A stretch of 46,940 nt of DNA from an uncultured Prochlorococcus sp. (GTDB lineage: Bacteria > Cyanobacteriota > Cyanobacteriia > PCC-6307 > Cyanobiaceae), in NCBI GenBank assembly GCA_902624085.1, contig CACNWD010000007.1:1-46940 (forward strand), written 5' to 3'. The notes beneath the pieces are model-generated. The model did no database searches. It was not told where the DNA came from and was given only the letters and a program-made list of their open reading frames with translations. This document shows positions 9,449 through 17,711 of this stretch, in pieces; position 1 is the first letter of the stretch, and the number at the start of each line of letters is the position of its first letter. The position numbers were made by a program, and so were the translations under genes.

Positions 9449-10312
9449 TTATAGTTTCAAAAAAGTCTTTAATATTTGTAAAATTTTGTTTATTATTCTT
9501 CTAAATAAATTTGATTTAGTCCAACTTACCTCCCAATGATGAATAGCTAAAGATTCATTTGTGATAAATTCCTTTACTTTTAATATTTTAGATGACAACG
9601 CAAAAGAAGGTAAAGGGTAAAAGAAATCTGAAGGTAACATTAGAGTATTCATTTTTTCGTTATGGCTGAGACTAAAAAATACTTTTGAAAAAATATATGG
9701 ACCACTTGAGTGCATAATTTGCATGGGATCTTTAAAGTTTTTTGGTATATAAATCGCATTAATTGTTTTTTCGAGAATTATTGAATTTGGCTTTGAAATT
9801 ATAATAGAATTTGAAATAGAAGGACGATAAGCAAAACCTACAGAATTAACGAATTCGTAAGTTAGAAAATAATCAGGTAATTTTCCTAAACACTCAAAAT
9901 CTGTATCTGCATAAACCCCGCCAAACTTATTAAGTATTTCATATCTGGCGATATCACTTTTATATCCTAGATTTGATGTGCAATAATAAGCATCTTTGTT
10001 TACAAGTTCTAAATTATCAATCATTTCATCGTCCCACAAAATGTATTCCCAAGAGGGATTATGCTGTCTCCATGTTTTCATCCATATTTTATATTTTTTG
10101 GGTAATTTTTTACCACCAATCCAAATTTGGTGGATTTTCTTTGGGATTAATTGAGGATATAATTTTCTTTCTTCAAAATTTTTTGAGATTAAACTTTTAT
10201 CATAAAGATTAGCTAAATTCTCCCATTCTTCTATGCATTCTATTTTTGAGTGAAAATCCCATATAAATTTGCTAGATTTTGCAAAACCAGATTCAAAAAA
10301 AGAATTTCTCAA
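9449..10312 (-). CDS. GT32-like glycosyltransferase with intact DXD motif
   Basis: The 287-aa protein has LIPKKIHQIWIGGKKLP at 55-71, the family's N-terminal signature. It also has PSWEYILWDD (86-95) and KSDIARYEILNKFGGVYADTD (118-138), with the metal-binding Asp-x-Asp at 136-138. It is the better-conserved of the two GT32-type genes in this island; the other (1430-2263) lacks the second Asp. It should transfer a hexose (Man, Glc or Gal type) to a surface glycan in the cytoplasm. The minus-strand gene is isolated: 204 bases to DUF268 downstream and a 439-base gap upstream. The last 25 residues are hydrophobic and basic, suggesting membrane contact. Confidence 0.9.
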   Translation of the reverse strand: MRNSFFESGFAKSSKFIWDFHSKIECIEEWENLANLYDKSLISKNFEERKLYPQLIPKKIHQIWIGGKKLPKKYKIWMKTWRQHNPSWEYILWDDEMIDNLELVNKDAYYCTSNLGYKSDIARYEILNKFGGVYADTDFECLGKLPDYFLTYEFVNSVGFAYRPSISNSIIISKPNSIILEKTINAIYIPKNFKDPMQIMHSSGPYIFSKVFFSLSHNEKMNTLMLPSDFFYPLPSFALSSKILKVKEFITNESLAIHHWEVSWTKSNLFRRIINKILQILKTFLKL

Positions 10313-10751
10313 ACTATAAAGATTTTCATTAGTAATATTTAACCATAAAATTTGAATTAATGTTAACAGATTAAATTAAAAATTTTTACAGCAATATGAA
10401 GCAGAATTTAGCTTTATTGTAAGCTTTAAAGCTATATCCGTCTAAAACTTAATTTATGAGAATAGCAGTAATAAATCACTATTACTTATTGAGATTTAAT
10501 CAAAAAGAGGAGATTTAAACCCCTAATCCCTAGAAACTATGGAGATAAGCAATAAATCTATAACTAGGGTTTTTTCAGTATATTGACCTAAGAGATTACA
10601 ATATCACTAATGACAAACGGAATAACCATTTATATGAGTTTTCTTAAAGTAGAACTTATAAAAAATCTATTGCTAATGTAAAATAGTTTTTTGAAACTAT
10701 ATGAATTCATGACAAGTCAGTCAAATCTTGAAGTAAAAAAACTTTATTCAT
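10313..10751. other. 439-base intergenic stretch with a 20-codon remnant-like ORF, a hairpin-T site and an alternative upstream start
   Basis: No full gene is present. A 20-codon plus-strand ORF at 10456-10518 begins MRIAVINHYY, which looks like the first strand of a GT4 glycosyltransferase, and then stops, so it may be a gene remnant. A hairpin with six T follows at 10528-10575. An ATG at 10709 opens a frame that enters the A16 tract of the next gene one base out of register. The rest is featureless AT-rich sequence and must hold the divergent promoters. Confidence 0.5.
10528..10575 (+). terminator. Weak intrinsic terminator-like hairpin
   Basis: CCCTAG at 10528-10533 pairs with CTAGGG at 10564-10569, which is followed immediately by six T on the plus strand. 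AAACCC just upstream (10517-10522) could pair with the same 3' arm in an alternative fold. The loop is long (30 bases), so the structure is weaker than a classical terminator. It follows the 20-codon remnant-like ORF, consistent with being the 3' end of a decayed gene. Confidence 0.4.
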
Positions 10752-11789
10752 TTGAAAAAAAAAAAAAAAATAATAATAGTAGAACTAAATGGTGGGACTG
10801 GCAATCAACTTTTTCAACTTGCGACTTGCTTTACTCTCGCTAAAAACAATCATAGAAATGCTTTTTACTCGACAAGACTTTTGGGTGAATTTCGTAAATT
10901 AGAAGTTAAAGAAATAGCTAAAGAATTAAATATTAGTGAATACAAGTTCTCAAAAAAAATTGATTTGCAAATAATTGATGGAGATGAACTCAATCATCCA
11001 TGTATATTTAGCAAATACCCTCTTACAAATTTTTTACCTGATAAAGATATTTTATTTAGTACTAGCTTACAAAATTATAGAATTTTTTCTAATAAATTCA
11101 TTTCTATAATTAAGGATAAAGCAATTTTAGATTCTCCAAAAATAAATATTCAAAATAATTTCATATCTATTCATTTAAGAGAACTCCATGCCTCTGGAAC
11201 TAACAAGCCCTTAAAATGGGTTGACAACCTAAATATTAATTATTACGAAAGATCTCTTAAAGAAGCTTTATCTTATTTGAAAAAAAAACAAATTAAGGAA
11301 AAAAAATGTTTGATCTTTAAGGATACTTTTAAGGATGTCACAAAATCTAATTTATTAGTACCACTTAAGAAAATCTTGAAAGAAAATAATTTCGAAATTT
11401 TTGACGGAGATGCATTATGTAATACAACTTGGGAAGTCATATCTCTAATGAGTTCTTCAAAGGTTGTAATTACGAGCAATTCATCATTTAGTTGGTGGGG
11501 TGCTTTTTTATCAGAAGGATTAAAGATATCACCAATACTCTCTTTGTGGGAAGGTTGTCTTTGTACTCCTGATGAATGGTTACAAATAAATGATGGAAAT
11601 ATTAATCCATCTATTTGGAACAAAGAAGCTATTTTTGGGAGAATAATTTTTAGAAAAAAATTATTTTTTACAAAAAATATACTATATAAAAAATTAAAAC
11701 ACTTATTTACTTTTTATCTCGTCCCAAAAACATTTCTTTCGATCTTTTCTAAATTTAAATCCTTAAAGAGAAAAACTTTATTGTCATAA
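10752..11789 (+). CDS. GT11-like glycosyltransferase (alpha-1,2-fucosyltransferase family) starting in an A16 tract
   Basis: The 345-aa protein has the GT11 start ELNGGTGNQLFQLATC (11-26) and the C-terminal signature TSNSSFSWWGAFLS (241-254), which together identify the alpha-1,2-fucosyltransferase family using GDP-fucose. The central HxRRxDY motif is degenerate: HLRELHAS at 141-148. The frame can start only at a TTG (10752), giving MKKKKKIII. No ATG or GTG lies in frame upstream before a stop. Bases 10755-10770 are 16 consecutive A. A good ATG at 10709 is out of frame with the enzyme by exactly one base: losing one A would fuse it to the enzyme. Expression may therefore depend on tract length. 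The sugar specificity is inferred from family only. Confidence 0.87.
   Translation: MKKKKKIIIVELNGGTGNQLFQLATCFTLAKNNHRNAFYSTRLLGEFRKLEVKEIAKELNISEYKFSKKIDLQIIDGDELNHPCIFSKYPLTNFLPDKDILFSTSLQNYRIFSNKFISIIKDKAILDSPKINIQNNFISIHLRELHASGTNKPLKWVDNLNINYYERSLKEALSYLKKKQIKEKKCLIFKDTFKDVTKSNLLVPLKKILKENNFEIFDGDALCNTTWEVISLMSSSKVVITSNSSFSWWGAFLSEGLKISPILSLWEGCLCTPDEWLQINDGNINPSIWNKEAIFGRIIFRKKLFFTKNILYKKLKHLFTFYLVPKTFLSIFSKFKSLKRKTLLS
10755..10770 (+). repeat. A16 homopolymer at the 5' end of the GT11-like gene
   Basis: Sixteen consecutive A occur immediately after the TTG start codon. Such tracts are prone to polymerase slippage and are a common basis of phase variation in surface-glycan transferases. 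They are also prone to sequencing or assembly length errors, so the exact length is uncertain. Confidence 0.95.
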
Positions 11790-11854
11790 AATTAAAATTT
11801 TCAGATCATTGAAATTTAATCAATTATACTCTAATTAATGTCTAATATTTTATT

Positions 11855-12832
11855 TTGAAAAAAGCATTGGTTTTGGGAGGAGGGGGATTTATTGGTCACC
11901 ATCTTGTAAATAAATTGAAAGAAGAAGGATATTGGGTTAGAGCTGCTGATATAAAAAAACCTGCTTATGAAGATTCAAAAGCTGACGATTTTTGCTTAGG
12001 AGACTTATCTGAACAAAGTTTCTGTTTAAATGTCATTGATAGAGATTTTGATGAAGTTTATCAATTGGCTGCTGATATGGGTGGAGCTGGCTATATATTT
12101 ACAGGAGAGAATGATGCATCTGTAATGTATAATTCCGCTTCAATAAACTTGAATGTTCTTGAGTTTTGCAGAATAAAAAATAATAATAATATTTTTTATT
12201 CATCAAGTGCTTGTGTTTATAACGAATTTAATCAGTTAGACCCAAATAATCCAAATTGTGAAGAATCAAGCGCATATCCAGCCAATCCAGATAGTGAATA
12301 CGGATGGGAAAAGTTATTTTCTGAAAGAATATATCTAGCTTATAATAGGAATTATAATATGACCAATAAGGTTGCTAGATATCATAATATCTTTGGGCCT
12401 CTAGGAGCATGGAATAATGGTAAGGAAAAATCCCCAGCTGCATTATGCAGAAAGGTTGCTCAAGCACCTAATGGAGGTTCTATAGAAATTTGGGGTGATG
12501 GGGAACAAACAAGATCATTCTTATATGTCGATGAATGTCTTGAGGGAACTACAAAATTACTGAGATCAAATCTGTCCGGCCCATATAATATAGGGTCTGA
12601 AGAAATGATTTCAATTAACGATTTTGTAGATTTGATTTCTGATATCGCAGGTAAAACAATAAAAAAAATTCATATTGATGGTCCACTTGGAGTTAGAGGA
12701 AGAAATTCTAATAACAAATTGATAAAAGATGAATTAGGTTGGGCTCCCAGTCAATCTTTGAAAATAGGAATAGAAAAAACCTACAAATGGATTGAAGAAA
12801 AGGTTATGAAAGGAGAAATTGACATTAAATAA
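11855..12832 (+). CDS. GDP-mannose 3,5-epimerase-like extended SDR
   Basis: The 325-aa protein matches the plant-type GDP-mannose 3,5-epimerase pattern closely. It has GGGGFIG at 8-14 for NAD, LAADMGGAGYIFTG at 71-84, YSSSACVYNEF at 115-125 with the catalytic Cys120, and Y149-GWE-K153 as YxxxK. ARYHNIFGPLGAW, GDGEQTRSFLYVDEC and a late GVRGRNSNNKLIK block also match. The family interconverts GDP-D-mannose with GDP-L-galactose and GDP-L-gulose. The start is TTG at 11855; the only nearby ATG upstream leads to a stop within seven codons. It follows the GT11-like gene by 65 bases. A GDP-hexose epimerase beside a GDP-sugar-type transferase suggests that it supplies that enzyme's donor, but this is inference. 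Confidence 0.9.
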   Translation: MKKALVLGGGGFIGHHLVNKLKEEGYWVRAADIKKPAYEDSKADDFCLGDLSEQSFCLNVIDRDFDEVYQLAADMGGAGYIFTGENDASVMYNSASINLNVLEFCRIKNNNNIFYSSSACVYNEFNQLDPNNPNCEESSAYPANPDSEYGWEKLFSERIYLAYNRNYNMTNKVARYHNIFGPLGAWNNGKEKSPAALCRKVAQAPNGGSIEIWGDGEQTRSFLYVDECLEGTTKLLRSNLSGPYNIGSEEMISINDFVDLISDIAGKTIKKIHIDGPLGVRGRNSNNKLIKDELGWAPSQSLKIGIEKTYKWIEEKVMKGEIDIK

Positions 12833-12985
12833 CTTACTATAATAGAAAAAAAGGATCTTCTATAAAAGACACAAAGCATATTTATTTTTTAAATATGTGG
12901 TGAATGCAAATCAAGAGGAATCCATAAAAATTATTTATTTTTAAAAAAAATCTAGAAATCTAATTAAAAAGTGTGGTTAAGGAAA

Positions 12986-13654
12986 ATGAAAGATGAAAAA
13001 GAATGGAACGCTTTTTATTCAAAACCAAATCCATGGGGGATCGATGGATCCTTAGCAGATTTTACAAGAATAAAAATAATTAATAATTACTTCAAAAATA
13101 ATAAATTTAAAAATGGAATTGATATAGCTTGTGGAGAAGGATTCTTACTTAACAATCTAGATTTCATAGAAACAAAAACAGGAGTTGATATTTCAAAAAA
13201 TGCAATCAATAGAGCAGAGAAAAAATATCCGAAAATTGATTTTTATGTTGGTAATCCTTTCTTAGATTTTGAATTGGATCAGAAATTTGAATTCGTTTCT
13301 TGTTTTGAAGCAGTTTACTATCTAGATACTTTGGAAGAGAGGAAAAAAGCTTTAAAAAACTTATTAAGATATGGCAAAAAAGATGCCATATATGCTTTTT
13401 CAGTTGTAACCATTGACTCTAATAAATTTAGAGAATATTTTACCCAGGAAAGTTTTTTAAACTTATTATCAGAAGAATATAAGGTTTTAAAAATCGTAAA
13501 CTTAAATGGTTCATATAAGCTTCCAATTAAAATTCTCAGAAAGATTCTCTCAATATTTAATAAAAAAATTGCAGCAAAATTATTTTTTAAGTACATGATC
13601 AATGCAAAGAAGGATGATATATATCAACAACTCTTTATTTGCAAAAGTTTATAA
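12986..13654 (+). CDS. SAM-dependent methyltransferase, class I
   Basis: About 222 aa from the ATG at 12986. A GTG at 12971 in the same frame would add five residues, but the ATG gives the natural start MKDEKEWNAFYSKPNPWG. NGIDIACGEGFLLNNLD holds the glycine-rich SAM-binding motif I (DxxCGxG). A TGVDISKNAINRAEKKYP block is motif post-I with the acidic SAM-ribose contact, and SCFEAVYYLD is motif II-III. The layout resembles NodS/Methyltransf_25-type enzymes that methylate small molecules or sugars. In this island the likely role is methylation of a glycan or nucleotide-sugar. It is 153 bases from the epimerase gene and is followed by a long gene-poor stretch. Confidence 0.82.
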   Translation: MKDEKEWNAFYSKPNPWGIDGSLADFTRIKIINNYFKNNKFKNGIDIACGEGFLLNNLDFIETKTGVDISKNAINRAEKKYPKIDFYVGNPFLDFELDQKFEFVSCFEAVYYLDTLEERKKALKNLLRYGKKDAIYAFSVVTIDSNKFREYFTQESFLNLLSEEYKVLKIVNLNGSYKLPIKILRKILSIFNKKIAAKLFFKYMINAKKDDIYQQLFICKSL

Positions 13655-14050
13655 CTCAAAACTAATAAATATCTAATAATAATTTATAAAATCTAATTAT
13701 TTTGAAAGAAAAATTAATTTCAACCTATCTAATTAGTAAAGTTGCACTAACTCTTTAATTAATATCTGGCTAATATAGATGCGCAAAACCCTTGCCGCGC
13801 ATATTACGCAAAGACCAGCCAAAGCTTTGTTGAGGCTTGACAGCTTCTTGTAATTTTTTTTCAAGATAAGCTTTGGCATAGCCTTTAATTATTAAAAATA
13901 CTTTAAACCACTTTACCTATTTGCAAGGGTTACTGCTCGCAGAGTTGCTTGCAGAGAGCACATATTAATACATATTCATACACTAGAATGCGTCATGTAT
14001 TCCAATATATTTTCGTTCAAAATAATTGGTATAACAAACTTAGATCTTGA
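13655..14050. other. Gene-poor stretch between the methyltransferase and tRNA-Ala
   Basis: The only coding trace is the minus-strand remnant at 13770-13916. Several imperfect inverted repeats lie inside or beside it: ATGCGC/GCGCAT near 13779-13803, CCAAAGCTT/AAGCTTTGG around 13818-13877, and TGCTC/GAGCA around 13932-13960. The G+C-rich core near 13779-13851 stands out from the AT-rich flanks. I see no intact gene. Confidence 0.6.
13770..13916 (-). pseudogene. 3' remnant of an unidentified protein gene, locally GC-rich
   Basis: The minus strand is open for 48 codons between a TAG (13917-13919) and the final TAG (13770-13772), but it has no ATG, GTG or TTG near its 5' end. The decoded peptide is protein-like, ending QSFGWSLRNMRGKGFAHLY, with a basic, lysine-rich start. 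By hand count the 73 bases at 13779-13851 contain about 37 G or C, far above the local level. This suggests DNA from a different source or an older, less AT-driven gene end. It lies just beyond the 3' end of tRNA-Ala. I do not recognise the family. A 24-codon ATG ORF also exists on the plus strand over the same bases, so the coding strand is not certain. Confidence 0.5.
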
Positions 14051-14123
14051 TGGAGCCAAGCGGACTCGAACCGCTGACCCCCTGCATGCCATGCAGGTGC
14101 TCTACCAACTGAGCTATGGCCCC
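14051..14123 (-). tRNA. tRNA-Ala (anticodon GGC)
   Basis: The minus strand folds as a complete 73-base cloverleaf without encoded CCA. The acceptor arm is GGGGCCA paired with TGGCTCC, with discriminator A. The D-arm is AGCTC-AGTTGGTA-GAGC. The anticodon stem CCTGC/GCAGG encloses the loop ATGGCAT with anticodon GGC, and the T-arm contains GGTTCGAGTCC. Anticodon GGC reads alanine GCC/GCU codons. It sits inside the polysaccharide island, and tRNA genes are common borders of Prochlorococcus islands. Confidence 0.97.
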
Positions 14124-14496
14124 ATGTAGTAAAACAACAGTTATATCAATCTTAAGATTTATTCGTAACTGCGGTTATTACCATAGTACTTTATAGAGTT
14201 TAATAATAGATTATACAGTCTGAAATATGGCTAAAAATAAATCGCATATATTTTTATTTTAAAACTAAAAGGATAAAATTAATAAAAACTTAATTTAAGA
14301 AAATATAAATTAGTCTTTAAAAAAATTTTTTAAATTTGATCCTTTTAATAAGGAATGAATTGCAGAAGCCATACATAAAGTCATTAAAGAAAATAATAAA
14401 ATTTAATAAAAAATGGTTTTAAATATTAACAAACCATTTTATATGGAAAGAAATTTATAATTAGGAATATTATTTATATTGAAAATCAATATTATT
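14124..14496. other. 373-base AT-rich gap upstream of tRNA-Ala
   Basis: This stretch contains the tRNA promoter region and no convincing gene. A 24-codon minus-strand ORF at 14310-14384 starts ATG and begins MTLCMASAIHSLL. It is too short and lacks a clear ribosome binding site, so I do not call it. A possible AT-rich stem (AATGGTTT...AAACCATT near 14412-14441) lies close to the end of the following minus-strand gene and could help terminate it. Confidence 0.4.
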
Positions 14497-16266
14497 TTAT
14501 TTTAAATAACAAAAATCAACAGCTACTTTATTTTCAAGAAAAATATTTCTTGAGATCCTTTTTAAAAATTTTTCATCACAATAATATTTATGATTATTCG
14601 ATAATTTATTTCTTTCTACAATAATTGTTTTAACTCCCAACTTATTAATACAATAATCAAATTTATCAGAAATTAAATTATTATTCTCAAACCTTTCACA
14701 AGTAAGAAAAGCATCAGTTTGCACGAATTTATCTTTATAAAAGAGATTAGAAATGCCAAAAACTGAATCATAAACAGGTGGATTTGCTTCTTGCTTAATT
14801 ATCTTTGAATTATAAAAATTCCATGCAAATTTATCCATTCCAAACTGAAAATTTGCGAAAGTAATTAAGTTGATAGAAGTTAAATATAAGATAGAAATCG
14901 ACCACATTATAATTTGAGAAAATAGCATGTAATTAAAGAATTTTTTATAAAGAGCATTTTTATAATCCTTTTTTATAAAATCAAAATTCCTTATCCCTAC
15001 ATATGAAATCAATATTGGAGAAGCATAATAATCTGCTCTGCCTTGAGAGAATAATAATAACAATAAAAATTGTGCCATTCCTACATAAAAATTGATTTTT
15101 AATTTATAGTTAAATCTTCTTATTATTAAAAACAAAGAAAATAAAAATAGAATTAAATTTGAAGGACCTAATACATAGCTTATTTTGCCTAGGCTTTTTG
15201 GGATAAACAACCAAATTTGGAAAAAAGGATTTTCTCTACCATAATTCCTAAGTAAGTTTTCCCACCATATAAAATTCTCAGCTTTAGGAGTAAAAAATGA
15301 GGAGAATAATGGAAATATTGGATTGCCTGTTAAAAAATATTTATAACCAGATATAACTAATAATGAGAGAAAAGAAATTATTAAAGGGGTATAAAAAAGT
15401 TGATTTATTAAAAATTTAATATCTATTTGATTAATTTTATTCCTATAAAAATAAATAATATAAATAATAATAGGTAAAGAAATTAAAATTGCACTAATTT
15501 TAAATGCAATAGATATCATCAACATTGCTATTAATAATTTAAGGTCTTTAATACTTTTGTTTCTTTCCCATACCAAAAATAAAATTGCTACACATGATTC
15601 GCTTAAAAAATTATTTTTACCCAAAGTTAGCCACTGACAAAATACAGGAGATGTCAAAATAACTAGAATTATTAAGTTATTAGTATTCCTTCTAATAACC
15701 AAAAAAACAAATGGAATTAAAGGGATAAATTGAGTTGTTCTTATTAACCAAGTAGTCTTATCCTGAAAGTAGAAAATATTAGCAAAATCAGCAATACCTA
15801 AAATGCCTTGATGATAACCTCCATCAATAAAGAAAGAATTCTTAAGCCAAAATTGATAAGGATATCCTACGTAAACATTTATTGAGTCATAAGAATTTAT
15901 TGGTCCTATTGAAACAATAAACAATGCTAAAAGTAAAAAATAAATAATCTTTAAAAAAAAGCTTTCTTTGTATGATTTAAAAATTTGATTAAATTCACAA
16001 ATAAAATTTCTTAGTATAAAAGATAATTTTTGCCTATTATATTTATTTTTTAATAAAAGCATTAATATAATAAATTCTAGTATAGATAAAGGTATATAAG
16101 TTAACTTAAGAAAAATAAAAGTTAACGCAATCAAGCCATTTGTCGCAAATGAAAGGGATAAACTAGCAGTAAAGGTGGAATATATAGATTCAATATTCTT
16201 TTCAATCTCTTCAATTTCTATAAGCTTTATTAAAAAAATAAAGAAAGTTGTAAGAAAACACAGCAT
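14497..16266 (-). CDS. Large polytopic membrane protein, possible GT-C glycosyltransferase
   Basis: The 589-aa protein has roughly a dozen hydrophobic helices. They fall at about residues 1-15, 42-70, 104-122, 180-215 and 240-275, with several more to about 470. A soluble C-terminal domain of about 120 residues follows. The first large periplasmic loop after SIGPINSYDSINVYVGYPYQFW is rich in aromatic residues and has an acidic residue in the place where GT-C enzymes carry their catalytic Asp. This layout fits lipid-phosphate-sugar-dependent (GT-C, ArnT/GtrC-like) transferases acting on the periplasmic face, but no diagnostic motif proves it. An O-antigen polymerase is an alternative. It is divergent from the phosphatase-superfamily gene at 16431 with a 164-base shared promoter region. 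Confidence 0.72.
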   Translation of the reverse strand: MLCFLTTFFIFLIKLIEIEEIEKNIESIYSTFTASLSLSFATNGLIALTFIFLKLTYIPLSILEFIILMLLLKNKYNRQKLSFILRNFICEFNQIFKSYKESFFLKIIYFLLLALFIVSIGPINSYDSINVYVGYPYQFWLKNSFFIDGGYHQGILGIADFANIFYFQDKTTWLIRTTQFIPLIPFVFLVIRRNTNNLIILVILTSPVFCQWLTLGKNNFLSESCVAILFLVWERNKSIKDLKLLIAMLMISIAFKISAILISLPIIIYIIYFYRNKINQIDIKFLINQLFYTPLIISFLSLLVISGYKYFLTGNPIFPLFSSFFTPKAENFIWWENLLRNYGRENPFFQIWLFIPKSLGKISYVLGPSNLILFLFSLFLIIRRFNYKLKINFYVGMAQFLLLLLFSQGRADYYASPILISYVGIRNFDFIKKDYKNALYKKFFNYMLFSQIIMWSISILYLTSINLITFANFQFGMDKFAWNFYNSKIIKQEANPPVYDSVFGISNLFYKDKFVQTDAFLTCERFENNNLISDKFDYCINKLGVKTIIVERNKLSNNHKYYCDEKFLKRISRNIFLENKVAVDFCYLK

Positions 16267-16430
16267 ACTTTATTCTTACTAAAATTATTTAAGTTCTTAT
16301 AACCTTAATATAAACTAAATTATATGTTAGAAAGTAAATTTGATTATTTTTTTTAAAAAATTAAATTAAGAATTAATACTACTTAAAAATATAATTTATA
16401 ATTAAATAATAAAAATTTAATATATTTTAA

Positions 16431-17711
16431 ATGAGCTATTCAAAGAAAAGAATGTTGATAATTGAATTAAATGAATTTTGCCCGAAATTTTTAGCTGAGG
16501 TCTCAGAAAAATTAGACTTAAAATATTTGAAAGAATTACTAAGTTATAAACATTCGACAACGACAACTGAAGAAAAAAAAGAATTTCAAGGTTTAGATCC
16601 TTGGGTTCAATGGGTAAGTATTCATAATGGGATACCTATGGAAAAGCATGGGGTTAAAAGACTAGGTTTATCATCCAAAAATAAATCAAAAAATATTTGG
16701 AATAAATTATCGCAAAATAAAAATATAAAATGGATTGTTATGGGGGTTATGAACTCTTCAAAAGGGAATTCTAAAGGTTGTGTTTCATTTTTCCCCGATC
16801 CTTGGTCATCAAAAGAAAAAGCATATCCTAAAGAATTGAATAATCTTTTATCTTTACCAAGGTATGTTTCAAAAAATTATTTATCCCTTAATTTTTTAAC
16901 AGTTTTAAAAAAATCGTTAAAAGCAATTAAATTCTTTTTAAGAATTGAAAATTTAGACTTAACAAAAAATCTATTTTTAAAATTTATAGTTAGTTTGCGT
17001 AAACCAGGAATTAATATTCACACATTAACGACTTTATTTGATTACTTATTAGTATTATATTTTTCAAGAATAAAGTCAAAAGAGGATCCTGAATTATCAA
17101 TAATATTCCTTAATCATATTGCCCATTTACAACATCATTTCTGGTATGAGACTCCCTATATTCACCCTCAAATGGAGCACGGTTTAAATATATGCAATGA
17201 AATTATAAAAATATTATTGAGTTCGGCTAAAAATAGTGAAGAAAAAATTTTAATAATAAATGGCTTCAAACAAGAATTATCAAGTAAAAATGGGATTCAA
17301 GTTTATAGACAGATTAACCCTAAGAAAGTTTTAGAAGAATTAAATATTAAAAATGTAAAAATTGAACAAAACATGACAAATGACGGGAAATTAATTTTCA
17401 AAGAAAAATCTGATGCTAATAAAGCATTCGAAATACTATCTAAATGTCAACTTAAAACAGGAGAAAGATTATTTTTTGTAGAAAAGTTTTCTGAGCTAGA
17501 AATATTTATTCAGCTTGATCTTAACCATGCTATATCCAAAGATGCATTAATTATTTCTGGAAATAAAGTAATCTCATTTTATGATTTATTTACGAATCTA
17601 AATAGAACCGGATCACATATTCCAGAAGGAGATATTTTTTTTAAAAATATGGTATTCCCAAAAAAGATAGACAATCATAGAATATACGATTACATCTTTA
17701 ATTCTTTTTGA
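16431..17711 (+). CDS. Alkaline-phosphatase-superfamily protein (type I phosphodiesterase/sulfatase-like)
   Basis: The 426-aa protein starts MLIIELNEFCPKFL (8-21), resembling the first strand and metal-binding segment of the alkaline phosphatase/phosphodiesterase superfamily. PWVQWVSIHNGIPMEKHGV (around 67-85) occupies the position of the nucleophile loop and the G-x-x-x-x-x-HG motif. FFPDPWS is near 126. IIFLNHIAHLQHHFWYE (about 224-240) supplies clustered His residues, typical of the second metal site. A helical insertion lies at about 155-215. Proteins of this kind occur in polysaccharide clusters and may remove or transfer phospho-groups. The substrate is unknown. Its 3' end overlaps the convergent GT2 gene by 14 bases. 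The family placement rests on motif spacing only. Confidence 0.65.
   Translation: MSYSKKRMLIIELNEFCPKFLAEVSEKLDLKYLKELLSYKHSTTTTEEKKEFQGLDPWVQWVSIHNGIPMEKHGVKRLGLSSKNKSKNIWNKLSQNKNIKWIVMGVMNSSKGNSKGCVSFFPDPWSSKEKAYPKELNNLLSLPRYVSKNYLSLNFLTVLKKSLKAIKFFLRIENLDLTKNLFLKFIVSLRKPGINIHTLTTLFDYLLVLYFSRIKSKEDPELSIIFLNHIAHLQHHFWYETPYIHPQMEHGLNICNEIIKILLSSAKNSEEKILIINGFKQELSSKNGIQVYRQINPKKVLEELNIKNVKIEQNMTNDGKLIFKEKSDANKAFEILSKCQLKTGERLFFVEKFSELEIFIQLDLNHAISKDALIISGNKVISFYDLFTNLNRTGSHIPEGDIFFKNMVFPKKIDNHRIYDYIFNSF

Noticed and set aside
10709-10843. ORF from the ATG at 10709 read through to its own stop as a real separate gene
   Set aside because: After the A16 tract the peptide is a shifted reading of the GT11 gene and ends soon. 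It is kept only as evidence for frame switching.
13779-13853. Plus-strand 24-codon ORF (begins MRKTLAAHITQRPAKALL) over the GC-rich remnant
   Set aside because: It is shorter than the minus-strand open stretch over the same bases and lacks a ribosome-binding site. Kept only as an alternative reading.
14310-14384. 24-codon minus-strand ORF upstream of the tRNA
   Set aside because: It is too short and has no initiation signal beyond an ATG. Any AT-rich gap will contain some such ORFs.
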